DNA from: Streptococcus mitis
Lineage (GTDB): Bacteria > Bacillota > Bacilli > Lactobacillales > Streptococcaceae
DNA length: 54,067 bases
NCBI RefSeq assembly: GCF_946190065.1
Contig: NZ_CAMHZD010000016.1
Location: 1-54,067, forward strand
Reading direction: 5' to 3'
Part shown: piece after piece, positions 22,951 through 32,038 of the stretch
Position numbering within the stretch: the stretch's first letter is position 1
Layout of the letters: each line of letters begins with the position of its first letter
Program-made: the position numbers and the translations under genes
Notes under the pieces: model-generated
Database searches by the model: none
The model's input: the letters and a program-made list of their open reading frames with translations, nothing else
What the model was told of the DNA's origin: nothing

Positions 22951-24115
22951 ACTTTTGATATTCGTGGATGATAACACCCTGTACCACACGATTTACTGTA
23001 CCTGTAGGAGACGGTGTATCTGGTTTGTTTTCTACCTTGAGTGAAGTCAATAGGGCAAAGAGTTGGGCATAAACGATGTAAGGGAAGACACGGTAAATAT
23101 CATTCAAGACACCGCCACAACCAAAGGCCACTTCTTTGACATTTTCAAGACCAAAAGCTTGATCACTCAAAAGCACAACACGACGAGCAATCTGGTCACC
23201 AGCAACTTCACGAACCAAGTCCAAGTCGTACTTGCGAGTGTAGTCTGTTGTTGTACCAAAGACCAAAACAACTGTATTTTCGTTGATAAGAGATTTTGGA
23301 CCGTGACGGAAGCCGACTGGACTTTCATACATGGTCGCCACTTGGCCAGCTGTCAATTCCAAAATCTTGAGCTGAGCTTCATGAGCAAGCCCAAAGAAAG
23401 GACCAGCGCCTAGATAGATGACACGGTTAAAGTCTAGGTCAACCAACTCTTTGACATCTTCTGCATTGTCTAGAATTTTACGGGCAAGACTAGATACAAC
23501 TTCAAAACGTTCAGCTTTAACAGCAAATTCTGTAGGATCAAAGACCAAGAGAGCTGTCAACATCATAGACGTAAAGCTAGAAGTCATGGCAAATCCAGCA
23601 TCATTAGAGGCAGCTGGTTGCAAGAGCAAGAGATTGCGGTCATCTCCATGAGCTTGAAGAGCCAATTTACCATCTGCTGCACAAGTAATCGTCACTTGGT
23701 AAAGCTCATCTACCAAGGCCTTGGCCAAATCAACAGTCGCCACACTTTCAGGCGAGTTCCCACTACGAGCAAAGGATACAAGGACAGTTGCCACATCTTT
23801 TTTCAAATAAGTTTCTGGATTGGCAACGATATCTGTTGTCGCAATAGCATTGAAATTCCATTTGCGTTCGTCATAGACTTCCTTAAAGTAAGGTACCAAG
23901 GTATCTCCTACATAAGCAGAAGTCCCCGCACCTGTCAAGATAACCTTGATATAGTTATGTTTATCAGCAATTCCTTGTAGGAAAGCTGCAATTTCTTCAC
24001 CTTTTGCTTGATAAGATTCAAAAGCTTCTTTCCATACATCAGGCTGTTGGTAGATTTCACGTGTAGTGATTTCTGCACCCAATTCGAGCAAATCTTCTTT
24101 TGTATAATGTAGCAT
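22949..24115 (-). CDS. agaS: AgaS, SIS-domain sugar isomerase/deaminase
   Basis: A 388-residue cytoplasmic enzyme with two SIS domains (about 40-190 and 210-360). Phosphosugar-binding signatures are ILTGAGTSAYVGD (about 60), VSFARSGNSPESV (about 112) and YLGAGPFFGLAHE. AgaS-type proteins act on galactosamine-6-phosphate or related ketose/aldose phosphates after PTS uptake, yielding tagatose-6-phosphate. It follows the PTS IIA gene by 86 bp in the bgaC operon, consistent with handling the imported amino or neutral sugar phosphate. Its last codon abuts a BOX element. The isomerase versus deaminase role is not settled from sequence. Confidence 0.92.
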   Translation of the reverse strand: MLHYTKEDLLELGAEITTREIYQQPDVWKEAFESYQAKGEEIAAFLQGIADKHNYIKVILTGAGTSAYVGDTLVPYFKEVYDERKWNFNAIATTDIVANPETYLKKDVATVLVSFARSGNSPESVATVDLAKALVDELYQVTITCAADGKLALQAHGDDRNLLLLQPAASNDAGFAMTSSFTSMMLTALLVFDPTEFAVKAERFEVVSSLARKILDNAEDVKELVDLDFNRVIYLGAGPFFGLAHEAQLKILELTAGQVATMYESPVGFRHGPKSLINENTVVLVFGTTTDYTRKYDLDLVREVAGDQIARRVVLLSDQAFGLENVKEVAFGCGGVLNDIYRVFPYIVYAQLFALLTSLKVENKPDTPSPTGTVNRVVQGVIIHEYQK

Positions 24116-24201
24116 TGAGTTCCTCTTTTTCTATTAAATATGGGAATGGGAGTAAGCCCCATTCCCATGAATATTCTATATAAGATGCTCTAAATCACAT
24201 C

Positions 24202-24606
24202 TTATTCATCTTCGTCATCATCGAAGCCCGCTAACAGGTCATTAACTTTCACAATGCTTTCTGCAGCACGGCTCTTATAGTCCGCATCTGCGCCTGTAAG
24301 GCTCGCATTGATAAATTCAATCACCATTGGAAGATTCATCCCTGCGTAAAGGTCAATATCACGACCTTCCATAATCAAACGGCTTACCACGTTACATGGT
24401 GTTCCACCGAGAAGATCCGCAAAGACTAAGAAATCATCCAATCCTTCAATAGCAGCTTCAAATTTTGCAGTAAATTCTTCTGGACCATCTTCTGGAAGAA
24501 GAGCCACTGCATGAATATTGTCTTGTGGACCCATGATCATCTCAGTGCTACCTTTAAGTTCTTCACAGAATCGACCATGACTCACCAAAATTAATGATTT
24601 CGTCAT
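24202..24606 (-). CDS. PTS system, mannose-family IIA component
   Basis: A 134-residue cytoplasmic phosphocarrier of the EIIA-Man fold. The active-site His9 is in LILVSHGRFCEEL and accepts phosphate from HPr to pass to IIB. The FADLLGGTPCNVV segment (about 62-74) is the conserved core loop. It lies 3 bp after the IID gene in the IIB-IIC-IID-IIA order, completing the permease. The C-terminus is acidic (DDDEDE). In pneumococcus this cluster sits with bgaC and is thought to import galactose-type sugars released by BgaC. Confidence 0.93.
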   Translation of the reverse strand: MTKSLILVSHGRFCEELKGSTEMIMGPQDNIHAVALLPEDGPEEFTAKFEAAIEGLDDFLVFADLLGGTPCNVVSRLIMEGRDIDLYAGMNLPMVIEFINASLTGADADYKSRAAESIVKVNDLLAGFDDDEDE

Positions 24607-24609
24607 AAA

Positions 24610-25431
24610 TTATGCACCCATTCCAAGCAAGAATTTACCGATGAATGAAAGACCTACTGCAAGAGCAATGATGATACCAATTGCTTTTGTAGAGTTCATA
24701 CCTTTCTTACCAAGCAACCAGAAGATAAAGGCAGTAAAGATTGCTGGAAGTAAGCGTGGGAAGATTGAGTTCAAGATGTCTTGGAAGTCAATCATTTTTT
24801 CACCGATTGGCAATTTATAAGAAACTTCAAAGTTGATCATTGTTGCTACAAGAGCACCCATCATGAAGACACCAAGTACAGATGCAGCGTCAATCAAAGC
24901 TGTCAAAGTACTTTGCATGTTGTTGATAAGGTTAACCCCTTCTTTGTAGGCAAATTCTAATTGTTTCCAACGGAAAATGTCATACACTACTGCAACTGCA
25001 ATCCAGAGGAAGATACCCCATGGTTGGCCAGCGATAGCCATAGTTGCTGCGATAGATCCCATGATAGCAGGTACAAGTGAACCAAAGATAGTATCTCCAA
25101 GAGGAGCGAATGGTCCCATCAAACCTGTCTTGATACCGTTAACGGCATCTTTTGAACCCACACCATCTTTTTCTTCCATGGCAAGGTCAAAACCAGCGAT
25201 GATTGTGTGGAAGAATGGTGAAGTATTGAAGAATTGAGTATGAACTTTCATCATTTCTTTCAATTCAGGAGTTCCATCCCCATACATTTTACGCAATTGA
25301 GGCAAGATCATGTAAAGGTAACCAGAAGCTTGCATACGTTCGTAGTTCCAACCTAATTGGAAAGTAAACAAGCTACGTTTGTTGATTTGATTAAAATCTT
25401 CTTTTGTAAGTTTGTAATTAGAATTCGTCAT
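24610..25431 (-). CDS. PTS system, mannose-family IID component
   Basis: A 273-residue membrane subunit of a mannose-family PTS. Signature features are the N-terminal FTFQLGWNYERMQASGYLY segment, the GPFAPLGDTIFGSLVPAI loop and C-terminal hydrophobic helices. It forms the translocation channel together with IIC. The ATG at 25431 (MTNSNYKLTKED) is chosen over one five codons upstream; it overlaps the IIC stop by 14 bp, suggesting coupled translation. Specificity is not visible, but its company with bgaC and agaS points to galactose, galactosamine or lacto-N-biose-derived sugar. Confidence 0.92.
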   Translation of the reverse strand: MTNSNYKLTKEDFNQINKRSLFTFQLGWNYERMQASGYLYMILPQLRKMYGDGTPELKEMMKVHTQFFNTSPFFHTIIAGFDLAMEEKDGVGSKDAVNGIKTGLMGPFAPLGDTIFGSLVPAIMGSIAATMAIAGQPWGIFLWIAVAVVYDIFRWKQLEFAYKEGVNLINNMQSTLTALIDAASVLGVFMMGALVATMINFEVSYKLPIGEKMIDFQDILNSIFPRLLPAIFTAFIFWLLGKKGMNSTKAIGIIIALAVGLSFIGKFLLGMGA

Positions 25432-26323
25432 CTTCGATTTCCCCACTTTCTGATGGTGTAGAAGGTGCTGCTACAGCTACTTTTTGGCTATTTTTGAAGT
25501 GAAGCACTGCAAGGAAGATACCCACGATAGAGATACCAATCATAGACAAACCTTTAAAGTTGTTGACAAAAGCAATTTTTTCAGCCACATCTTTAGGTAG
25601 AGTTCCTACGATACCAGCAACAGCGCCACCAAGACCTGTTACATATGAGTAAAGAACAGTCAACATAGCTGTTAAACCGAATCCCATAGCAAGGTAGTGA
25701 AGGTTACGTTTAACTGGAAGGTAACGAAGCAAGATTGCAAATCCAAGACCTGGAAGCATACGTCCTGCAAGTGTCAAACCATCTGCAACCCATTGGTATT
25801 GTTTAACCAAGTCTACTACTGTTTGTACAAATGCACCACCAAAGGCAAGGGCAAAGAAGACTGGAAGGGCACGAGAAAGAGCCCAAGGAAGAGCACCAAG
25901 AAGGTAGTTGCGTTCGATTGCTTTATAGTCAAAGCGTTCGATTGCAGCATCAATACGGTGTGCGAAGAAAGTAGTTGTCATACGTCCAAGAACGTCGAAG
26001 TATGTCAAAAGTGCTGCTACTGGTACAGCGATTGTTGTAATCGCAAGGTCTGTAGCGATTCCTTGTGAAACTGAGAATGCTGTTGCAAGAACCGCACCAG
26101 AAGTTGCGTCGATACGAGAAGCACCACCGAAGGTACCAACCCCAAGAACGAACAACTGCAAGCTACCACCGATAAACAAACCAGTTGTCACATCTCCCAT
26201 GATTAAACCAGTAATGAAACCAGCAAATACAGGGGAACCCGCAGATGAAACGATCGTCAACTCATCACAGATTTGATAAGCTGAGTACAAAGTGAGAAGT
26301 AAAATTTGCCACCATTGTATCAT
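25418..26323 (-). CDS. PTS system, mannose-family IIC component
   Basis: A 301-residue polytopic membrane permease of the EIIC-Man/Sor family. It has the typical start (ILLLTLYSAYQICDEL), a GLFIGGSLQLFVLGVGTFGG region (about 48-67) and several further helices, with a hydrophilic Glu/Asp-rich C-terminus (ESGEIEDDEF). It forms the sugar-recognising transport pathway with IID. It lies 26 bp after the IIB gene and overlaps IID. No disruption seen. Confidence 0.93.
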   Translation of the reverse strand: MIQWWQILLLTLYSAYQICDELTIVSSAGSPVFAGFITGLIMGDVTTGLFIGGSLQLFVLGVGTFGGASRIDATSGAVLATAFSVSQGIATDLAITTIAVPVAALLTYFDVLGRMTTTFFAHRIDAAIERFDYKAIERNYLLGALPWALSRALPVFFALAFGGAFVQTVVDLVKQYQWVADGLTLAGRMLPGLGFAILLRYLPVKRNLHYLAMGFGLTAMLTVLYSYVTGLGGAVAGIVGTLPKDVAEKIAFVNNFKGLSMIGISIVGIFLAVLHFKNSQKVAVAAPSTPSESGEIEDDEF

Positions 26324-26349
26324 AACAATGACCTCCTAAAAATTTTTTC

Positions 26350-26826
26350 CTATTTTAATAAGCTCAAAAAGTCTGAAACTGGATCATTTGGAACCATTTG
26401 AGCAGTAAGTTTAACACCTTTTTCTGCCAGTTTGTGGAAGTCTTCCACATCCTTGTCCACTACGTTGATAGAACGTGTGATGGCGCGAGTTTCTGGTGTT
26501 TGAGACATATTCCCAACATTAAGGGTTTCAAGTGGTACACCTGCTTCTACCAAACCAAGGAAACGGTCTGGTTTACGAGCAACGATAAAGAGACGTTGGC
26601 TATCGTATTTACCAGCAAGAATATTGGCTGCCGCTTTCTCAATTGGCAAAATACTCAATTTCACACCTGGTGGTGTTGCTAGTTTCAAACCACTCTTTTC
26701 AACGTCGTTGTTGACAACTTCGTCATCCACAACCATAATACGTGAAACATTTAGTTTTCCAGCCCAAAGATTGGCTACTTGTCCGTGGATCAAACGTCCA
26801 TCGATACGGCATCCTACAATTGTCAT
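26350..26826 (-). CDS. PTS system, mannose-family IIB component
   Basis: A 158-residue cytoplasmic phosphotransfer protein of the EIIB-Man fold. The active-site His is in RIDGRLIHGQVANLW (His15), the standard IIB signature. It takes phosphate from IIA and gives it to the incoming sugar. Its ATG overlaps the bgaC stop by 4 bp, so sugar release by BgaC and uptake by this PTS are translationally linked. Confidence 0.94.
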   Translation of the reverse strand: MTIVGCRIDGRLIHGQVANLWAGKLNVSRIMVVDDEVVNNDVEKSGLKLATPPGVKLSILPIEKAAANILAGKYDSQRLFIVARKPDRFLGLVEAGVPLETLNVGNMSQTPETRAITRSINVVDKDVEDFHKLAEKGVKLTAQMVPNDPVSDFLSLLK

Positions 26827-28610
26827 AAATTTTCCCCCTTTATATGTTTTAGTGTAGGTTTACGAGTTAAATGAATCTCTTCTTTATATTCACCCTCTGT
26901 TTCAAAGATAATGATACGATTAGCACCTTCCTTGAGATAACAATGAGGAATATAAAGCGAGAGTGTTGGGCCGACGTTCCAAAAACGTCCTAGGTGACGC
27001 CCATTGACAAAGGCAACTCCCTTACCAAACTCAGACAAGTCTAGGTAAGTATCTTTTGGCTCTTGGACTGTAAAGTCATAAGCGTAAAAGGCTGGTTGTC
27101 CTTCTGTCCATCCTTTTGAAAAATCAATTTTCTCAGGATTATCCAGTGGTAGTGGATATTGTTTCCAATTAAGTAAGAAGTGTAAATCCTTGCAGACACC
27201 TGTTCGGATTCCTTTACGTTGTGTATCAGCTAAGAACTTATGTCCATAGTTAACACGGCCCATATTTTCAATCAAGATGTCAAGTTGTGAAGCACCTTTT
27301 CGATTACCTTGACAGTAGATATCTTCTCCAATCTCTGTCTGGTATTGAGTGGCAATTCGTTGACCATCTACAAAGAGTTGAGCACGGTCACGTCCATCGA
27401 TGATGCGAAGGCGTTCTTCTTCTGCATCCCAACTTGCCTCAGTACGATAAAGAAGATAGCCATAACATTGACCTAATTCCTCCATCGCTTTTGGATAGAG
27501 ACTTTCTATTGGACTAGAAAGACTATCTAAGGTTTCAAATAAGGAAACTTTTTCAGCAAGTGGAATAGCGTCCACTTTCATGCTTTCCTTATAGAGTGGT
27601 TCCAACTGCGGATACTCTGGGAAATGTGTTGCCATCATCTTCTTGACTGCCAAATATTTGGCAGTTGGATTCCCTTCTTCATCCAGAAGGGCATCGTAAT
27701 CATAAGATGTAACTTGTGGCAGGTCCAAAGTCCCTCGAGCCGAGCAACCATTCATGAAGCCAAAGTTTGTACCACCGTGGAACATGTAAAGGTTGATAGA
27801 GCCTTTCTCCAATACCTCTCGAACAGCTTCTGCCAATTCTTTCGGATCCCGTGTGATAATCGGTTCTTTCCAACGATTGAACCAGCCATCCCAGAACTCC
27901 ATACACATAAGTGGCCATTTCTTACCATACTCATCAAAGAATTCCTGCATCTGTGAAAAGTTGTAAGGCGCCTTAGAACCAAAGTTTCCTGTTACAAAGA
28001 GGTCATCTTCGATTAAGGTTCCAGCTTTCAAAGTAGCTCGCCATGGGCCATCTGAAGTAAAGAGCGGGCAATCAATCCCTCGTTCTTCCATCAATTTTCG
28101 AATCGCTCTTAGGTAAGATTTGTCCTCTCCATAAGAACCGTATTCGTTCTCGACTTGCATCATGAGAATATTTCCGCCATTGTCCAACAAACGCGGCACC
28201 AGTCTTGGCAATAATTGATCATAGTAGCGACCAACTGCCTCGATATACGCTGGGTCGGATGAGCGAATTCGCATGTTCTTGGTCAAGAGCCAAGCTGGTA
28301 AACCACCGAATTCCCATTCCGCACAGATAAAGGGAGACGGACGCACAATTGCGTAGAGACCCAAATCCTGCGCTATTTGGAGAAATTTCTCTAAATCCAG
28401 ATCACCTTCAAAATTAAACTCCCCTTCAACAGGTTCGTGTAAATTCCATGCAACATAAGTCTCGACTGTATTAAAGCCAAGCGCTTTTAAGTTGTAGAGC
28501 GAATGATACCAATCCTCTGCTGGAATTCTAAAATAATGAATGGCACCAGATAAAATCTTAAATGATTTTCCATCGAGATAAAAATCATCCCGTATCTCAA
28601 ATCGTGTCAT
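26823..28610 (-). CDS. bgaC: BgaC, family 35 beta-galactosidase
   Basis: A 595-residue GH35 beta-galactosidase. The TIM barrel covers about 1-330 with the acid/base Glu in MMQVENEYGSYG (about 155) and the nucleophile Glu in MCMEFWDGWF (about 232); C-terminal beta-sandwich domains follow. In pneumococcus BgaC prefers galactose beta-1,3-linked to GlcNAc. It is exposed at the surface although no signal peptide is present, and none is seen here either. The ATG at 28610 (MTRFEIRDDFYLDG) is preferred over one six codons upstream because it gives the usual 595-residue length and normal GH35 start. First gene of the bgaC-PTS-agaS operon, divergent from its regulator. Confidence 0.95.
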   Translation of the reverse strand: MTRFEIRDDFYLDGKSFKILSGAIHYFRIPAEDWYHSLYNLKALGFNTVETYVAWNLHEPVEGEFNFEGDLDLEKFLQIAQDLGLYAIVRPSPFICAEWEFGGLPAWLLTKNMRIRSSDPAYIEAVGRYYDQLLPRLVPRLLDNGGNILMMQVENEYGSYGEDKSYLRAIRKLMEERGIDCPLFTSDGPWRATLKAGTLIEDDLFVTGNFGSKAPYNFSQMQEFFDEYGKKWPLMCMEFWDGWFNRWKEPIITRDPKELAEAVREVLEKGSINLYMFHGGTNFGFMNGCSARGTLDLPQVTSYDYDALLDEEGNPTAKYLAVKKMMATHFPEYPQLEPLYKESMKVDAIPLAEKVSLFETLDSLSSPIESLYPKAMEELGQCYGYLLYRTEASWDAEEERLRIIDGRDRAQLFVDGQRIATQYQTEIGEDIYCQGNRKGASQLDILIENMGRVNYGHKFLADTQRKGIRTGVCKDLHFLLNWKQYPLPLDNPEKIDFSKGWTEGQPAFYAYDFTVQEPKDTYLDLSEFGKGVAFVNGRHLGRFWNVGPTLSLYIPHCYLKEGANRIIIFETEGEYKEEIHLTRKPTLKHIKGENL

Positions 28611-28651
28611 ATTCTTACCTTCTGACAATAAAGTTTACGCTTTCATTTGTT

Positions 28652-28668
28652 GATATAGTAAATATATC
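28652..28668. promoter_or_regulatory. Palindrome GATATA-N5-TATATC upstream of bgaC
   Basis: A perfect 6-bp inverted repeat with a 5-bp spacer, 42 bp upstream of the bgaC start in the divergent bgaC/bgaR intergenic region. Size and place suit a dimeric GntR/HutC operator, but the AT-rich sequence could arise by chance. The remaining intergenic DNA (28669-28880) is very AT-rich with no gene seen. Confidence 0.35.
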
Positions 28669-28888
28669 TCAATATCTTACATTTGTCAATAGGTTTTCAC
28701 AATTTTTTTCATTTTTCACTAAATTTTACACAAAAAACTTATAAAAATCTTGTAATTTATAGTCATAACAACATTTTAGTACCATGTATAAAAATGTAGG
28801 TTTTTCTATTTATTCCTATGTAAATTAACCTTATAGCCTATTATTCTAATTTTTTTATTCAAAAGGCTACTATTCTTTCCAGTTTTAT

Positions 28889-28896
28889 GGTAAAAT
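28889..28896 (+). promoter_or_regulatory. Extended -10 promoter of bgaR
   Basis: The plus-strand sequence TGGTAAAAT is an extended -10 (TG-n-TAAAAT) located 33 bp before the bgaR ATG. It overlaps the 5' end of a spurious upstream-extended frame, supporting the downstream start. Confidence 0.6.
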
Positions 28897-28928
28897 CTTT
28901 AACGGAGAAGGAAAATCGAGGTGAAAAT

Positions 28929-29645
28929 ATGGCAATTCCAAAGTATCAATATATTAAAGATGAGTTAAAGAACAAAATCATTTCTGGTCAATTTGCCAGT
29001 GGAGATAAATTCTACACTGAAGCTGAATTGATTGCAATGTATGACGTGAGTTCTATCACAGTTGTCCGCGCCTTAAACGACCTTGCCAAGGATGGCTATA
29101 TTGTCCGTCAACAAGGAAAGGGTACATTCGTTTCACGCGCACGCAAACACAAACTCGTAGAGTTTTCAGATGTAGAAGTTTTTGAAACTAAAGATGATAA
29201 AGTTACCGTCCTTTCTATTGAGCGTGGAAATAAACTAAGCTACTTAGAAAAACTTGGACTACGCGGAGATCAGTTCTACTACAAGATTGAACGCGTACGC
29301 GAAACAGGTGGTGTTGTGTACATCTACCATACATCTTACATTCCAGAACAATACATCAACGCAAATTATCCAAATCTTGAATATTATAGCTCTATCTATA
29401 ACCGTTTCAAATTGGATTACCACATTCACATGAATGATGAACATTTTGAAGAAATCAATGAAATAGCATTTCCAACTCCAGAACATGCGGCTTCGGTCCT
29501 CGGGGTCGATGAACAATTCCCAACCGTTTTACAAACCAAGACTACTAAACTAGAGTCTACTGGTCAAGTTCTCGCATACAGCGAAACATATAAACGCGCA
29601 GATTACTACAAAATCAAATTCATTTCATGTGACCGTGATCACTAA
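28929..29645 (+). CDS. bgaR: GntR/HutC-family transcriptional regulator (BgaR)
   Basis: A 238-residue repressor with an N-terminal GntR winged helix (KYQYIKDELKNKIISGQF, ELIAMYDVSSITVVRALNDL and the wing RQQGKGTFVS; about 5-75) and a C-terminal UTRA effector-binding domain (about 95-235). UTRA domains bind small sugar phosphates or amino sugars. It is divergent from bgaC and in pneumococcus the equivalent gene represses the bgaC operon. ATG 28929 is used because MAIPKYQYIK is the normal family start, with a GAGGTG Shine-Dalgarno just before it. A terminator follows. Confidence 0.93.
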   Translation: MAIPKYQYIKDELKNKIISGQFASGDKFYTEAELIAMYDVSSITVVRALNDLAKDGYIVRQQGKGTFVSRARKHKLVEFSDVEVFETKDDKVTVLSIERGNKLSYLEKLGLRGDQFYYKIERVRETGGVVYIYHTSYIPEQYINANYPNLEYYSSIYNRFKLDYHIHMNDEHFEEINEIAFPTPEHAASVLGVDEQFPTVLQTKTTKLESTGQVLAYSETYKRADYYKIKFISCDRDH

Positions 29646-29651
29646 GAAGAA

Positions 29652-29676
29652 AGCCTAAGCCTTGCTTGGGCTTTTT
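29652..29676 (+). terminator. Terminator of bgaR
   Basis: Hairpin AGCC-T-AAGC / GCTT-G-GGCT followed by TTTTT on the plus strand, 7 bp past the bgaR stop. Confidence 0.85.
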
Positions 29677-29795
29677 CTATGCTTATTATATGACATTAAA
29701 AATGTATTTTCTATATGTAAATTAAGATAGACTAAATTTGTTTAAATTTTACTAAAATATAGGTAATTTTTATCAAAAATACTTGAAGACAAAAT

Positions 29796-29848
29796 AAAAA
29801 TCGAAGTTCTTCTACTCCTATAAATAGAGTAATAGAACTTCGATTTTT
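29796..29848 (-). terminator. Terminator of purB (bidirectional)
   Basis: Long inverted repeat (AAAAATCGAAGTTCTTCTACTC with its near-complement GAGTAATAGAACTTCGATTTTT by position 29848) around a short loop. A and T runs flank both sides, so it can stop purB and any readthrough from bgaR. I see no gene between the two terminators (29677-29795). Confidence 0.85.
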
Positions 29849-29855
29849 ATTCTAA

Positions 29856-31151
29856 TTATCCTAAACCAAGACGGTCAAAGATATCATCCACTCGTTTGGT
29901 GTAATAAAGAGGGTTGAAGATTTCATCGATTTCTTCTTGAGTGAGGCGAGAAGTTACCTCTGGATCTGCTTCAAGAAGTGGTTTAAAGTCTACTTGATTG
30001 TCCCAAGAGTAGGCTGTTTTTGGTTGTACCAAGTCATAGGCTTGCTCACGGGTCATTCCTTTTTCAATCAAGGTCAACATAGCACGTTGACTGAAAATCA
30101 AACCAAAAGTCGAGTTCATGTTGCGGATCATGTTTTCTGGGAAGACTGTCAAATTCTTGACAATATTTCCAAAACGGTTGAGCATGTAGTCAATCAAAAT
30201 AGTCGTATCTGGTGTAATGATGCGCTCAGCTGATGAGTGAGAGATATCACGTTCGTGCCAGAGAGCTACGTTCTCATAGGCAGTAATCATGTGACCACGG
30301 ATAACACGCGCTAGACCTGTCATGTTCTCAGAACCGATAGGGTTGCGTTTGTGAGGCATTGCAGATGAACCTTTTTGCCCTTTAGCAAAGAATTCTTCCA
30401 CTTCACGTTGTTCTGATTTTTGCAAACCACGAATCTCAGTCGCCATACGTTCGATAGAAGTCGCAATGCTAGCAAGAACTGCAAAGTACTCAGCGTGAAG
30501 GTCACGAGGAAGCACCTGTGTAGAGATTTCTTGGGCACGAATACCCAGTTTATCGCAGACATATTGCTCAACGAATGGTGGGATGTTGGCAAAGTTCCCA
30601 ACCGCACCAGAAATCTTACCAGCTTCCACACCAGCAGCCGCATGCTCGAAACGCTCGATGTTGCGCTTCATTTCGCTGTACCAAGTCGCCAATTTCAGAC
30701 CAAAGGTTGTAGGCTCAGCGTGCACACCGTGGGTACGCCCCATCATGATGGTAAACTTGTGCTCCTTAGCCTTATCAGCGATGATGTTGGTGAAGTTTTC
30801 AAGGTCACGACGGATGATGTCGTTGGCCTGCTTGTAAAGATAACCGTAGGCCGTATCCACCACGTCGGTAGAAGTCAAACCATAGTGGACCCACTTGCGC
30901 TCTTCACCAAGAGTCTCAGAAACCGCACGCGTGAAAGCCACCACATCGTGGCGAGTCTCCTGCTCAATCTCCAAAATACGGTCGATGTCAAAGTCCGCTT
31001 TTTCACGAATCAAAGCCACATCTTCCTTAGGGATTTCCCCCAACTCAGCCCATGCCTCGTCAGCCAAGATTTCCACCTCAAGCCAAGCACGGTATTTATT
31101 TTCTTCACTCCAAATGTTCGCCATCTCAGGGCGAGAATAACGGTTGATCAT
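29856..31151 (-). CDS. purB: Adenylosuccinate lyase
   Basis: A 431-residue cytoplasmic lyase of the fumarase/aspartase superfamily. It cleaves SAICAR to AICAR plus fumarate (step 8 of IMP synthesis) and adenylosuccinate to AMP plus fumarate. The superfamily signature [15 protein letters not shown] (about 262-276) carries the flexible catalytic loop serine, with [10 protein letters not shown] (about 140) and LTSTDVVD for the catalytic histidine regions. It is the last gene of the purine cluster, 15 bp after the orphan membrane protein gene. In pneumococcus strH normally follows on the other side of this terminator region; it is missing here. Confidence 0.96.
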   Translation of the reverse strand: MINRYSRPEMANIWSEENKYRAWLEVEILADEAWAELGEIPKEDVALIREKADFDIDRILEIEQETRHDVVAFTRAVSETLGEERKWVHYGLTSTDVVDTAYGYLYKQANDIIRRDLENFTNIIADKAKEHKFTIMMGRTHGVHAEPTTFGLKLATWYSEMKRNIERFEHAAAGVEAGKISGAVGNFANIPPFVEQYVCDKLGIRAQEISTQVLPRDLHAEYFAVLASIATSIERMATEIRGLQKSEQREVEEFFAKGQKGSSAMPHKRNPIGSENMTGLARVIRGHMITAYENVALWHERDISHSSAERIITPDTTILIDYMLNRFGNIVKNLTVFPENMIRNMNSTFGLIFSQRAMLTLIEKGMTREQAYDLVQPKTAYSWDNQVDFKPLLEADPEVTSRLTQEEIDEIFNPLYYTKRVDDIFDRLGLG

Positions 31152-31166
31152 TGTTGTTTCTCCTAA

Positions 31167-31994
31167 CTATAATTCAAAAGGTTCTACAGGAACCGAGTTT
31201 TCATCAATCTTTATATTAGCGTAATGGTGAAAAACATCTTCTTGGTATACCTTCTCAATTTGTAAACTAAAAGTATAAAAGTATTTATTTTTCAGCAAAT
31301 CAAAGAATTCAATACTTATCGTTACTAACTTTGGTATGCCTTTATTTACATAATCCACCTCCTCTTTACTCAATACAAAATCTAGTAATATATCCAATTC
31401 CAAACAACTTTCTTTTTGCACAAGACAGGCTTTATAGAATTGTTCAGCATTTAAAATACCCTCCGTAAAGAGATTGCCAACTTTAATATTACTTAGTATT
31501 GCATTATTAGAACTAACATTTGAAATACAGAGTAAAAATCTAGATTGTAAATAAACATATTTTGAAGCCTGTGTAGATAAATTGTCTAGCTCATTAGACA
31601 ATTTATCTATTCCCACTTTTGGGCTACCATCATTGTAGTCTTTAAATTTCTCAAATAATGAAATATTATTTTCTTGAAATCTTTTAAAATTCGTCTCATC
31701 TCTAAGTATAATTTGATTTTTAGAAAAATCACCTTTATTTTCTAGATTTTTACTTGAAAATCTTAATATAGGCCTGTAACTTATTTTATTATCCCTTCGA
31801 GATTGTTCCGATTCAAAATCTAAAGTCAACTTAATCCCTATAATGGTAACAAAACTACCAACTAAACTACCATAAAAAGATAACCAATCATAGTCTCTAG
31901 TTAAACCTAAGTTCTGATTAGATAAATCAAAAACTATGGGGATTGAAATTAAAACCATGAAAAGTAAAAAGTACCGTTTATTATTTTTCAACAT
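31167..31994 (-). CDS. Orphan membrane protein in the purine cluster, function unknown
   Basis: A 275-residue protein with two N-terminal membrane helices (about 8-23 and 38-56) and a soluble remainder of about 215 residues. The helix 2 region (WLSFYGSLVGSFVTIIGI, followed by a charged SEQSRRDNK stretch) resembles a widespread group of uncharacterised Firmicutes proteins with a 'GS(x)GG...TLIGV' two-helix anchor. The gene is distinctly AT-rich compared with purK and purB on either side, suggesting acquisition. It is inserted in the same orientation with gaps of 44 and 15 bp, so it is probably transcribed with purK and purB. I recognise no catalytic motif. No role in purine synthesis is implied. 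Confidence 0.75.
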   Translation of the reverse strand: MLKNNKRYFLLFMVLISIPIVFDLSNQNLGLTRDYDWLSFYGSLVGSFVTIIGIKLTLDFESEQSRRDNKISYRPILRFSSKNLENKGDFSKNQIILRDETNFKRFQENNISLFEKFKDYNDGSPKVGIDKLSNELDNLSTQASKYVYLQSRFLLCISNVSSNNAILSNIKVGNLFTEGILNAEQFYKACLVQKESCLELDILLDFVLSKEEVDYVNKGIPKLVTISIEFFDLLKNKYFYTFSLQIEKVYQEDVFHHYANIKIDENSVPVEPFEL

Positions 31995-32038
31995 ATAATT
32001 TTGTACCTTGTATTATCAGTATTCAAGAATGAGATTAT

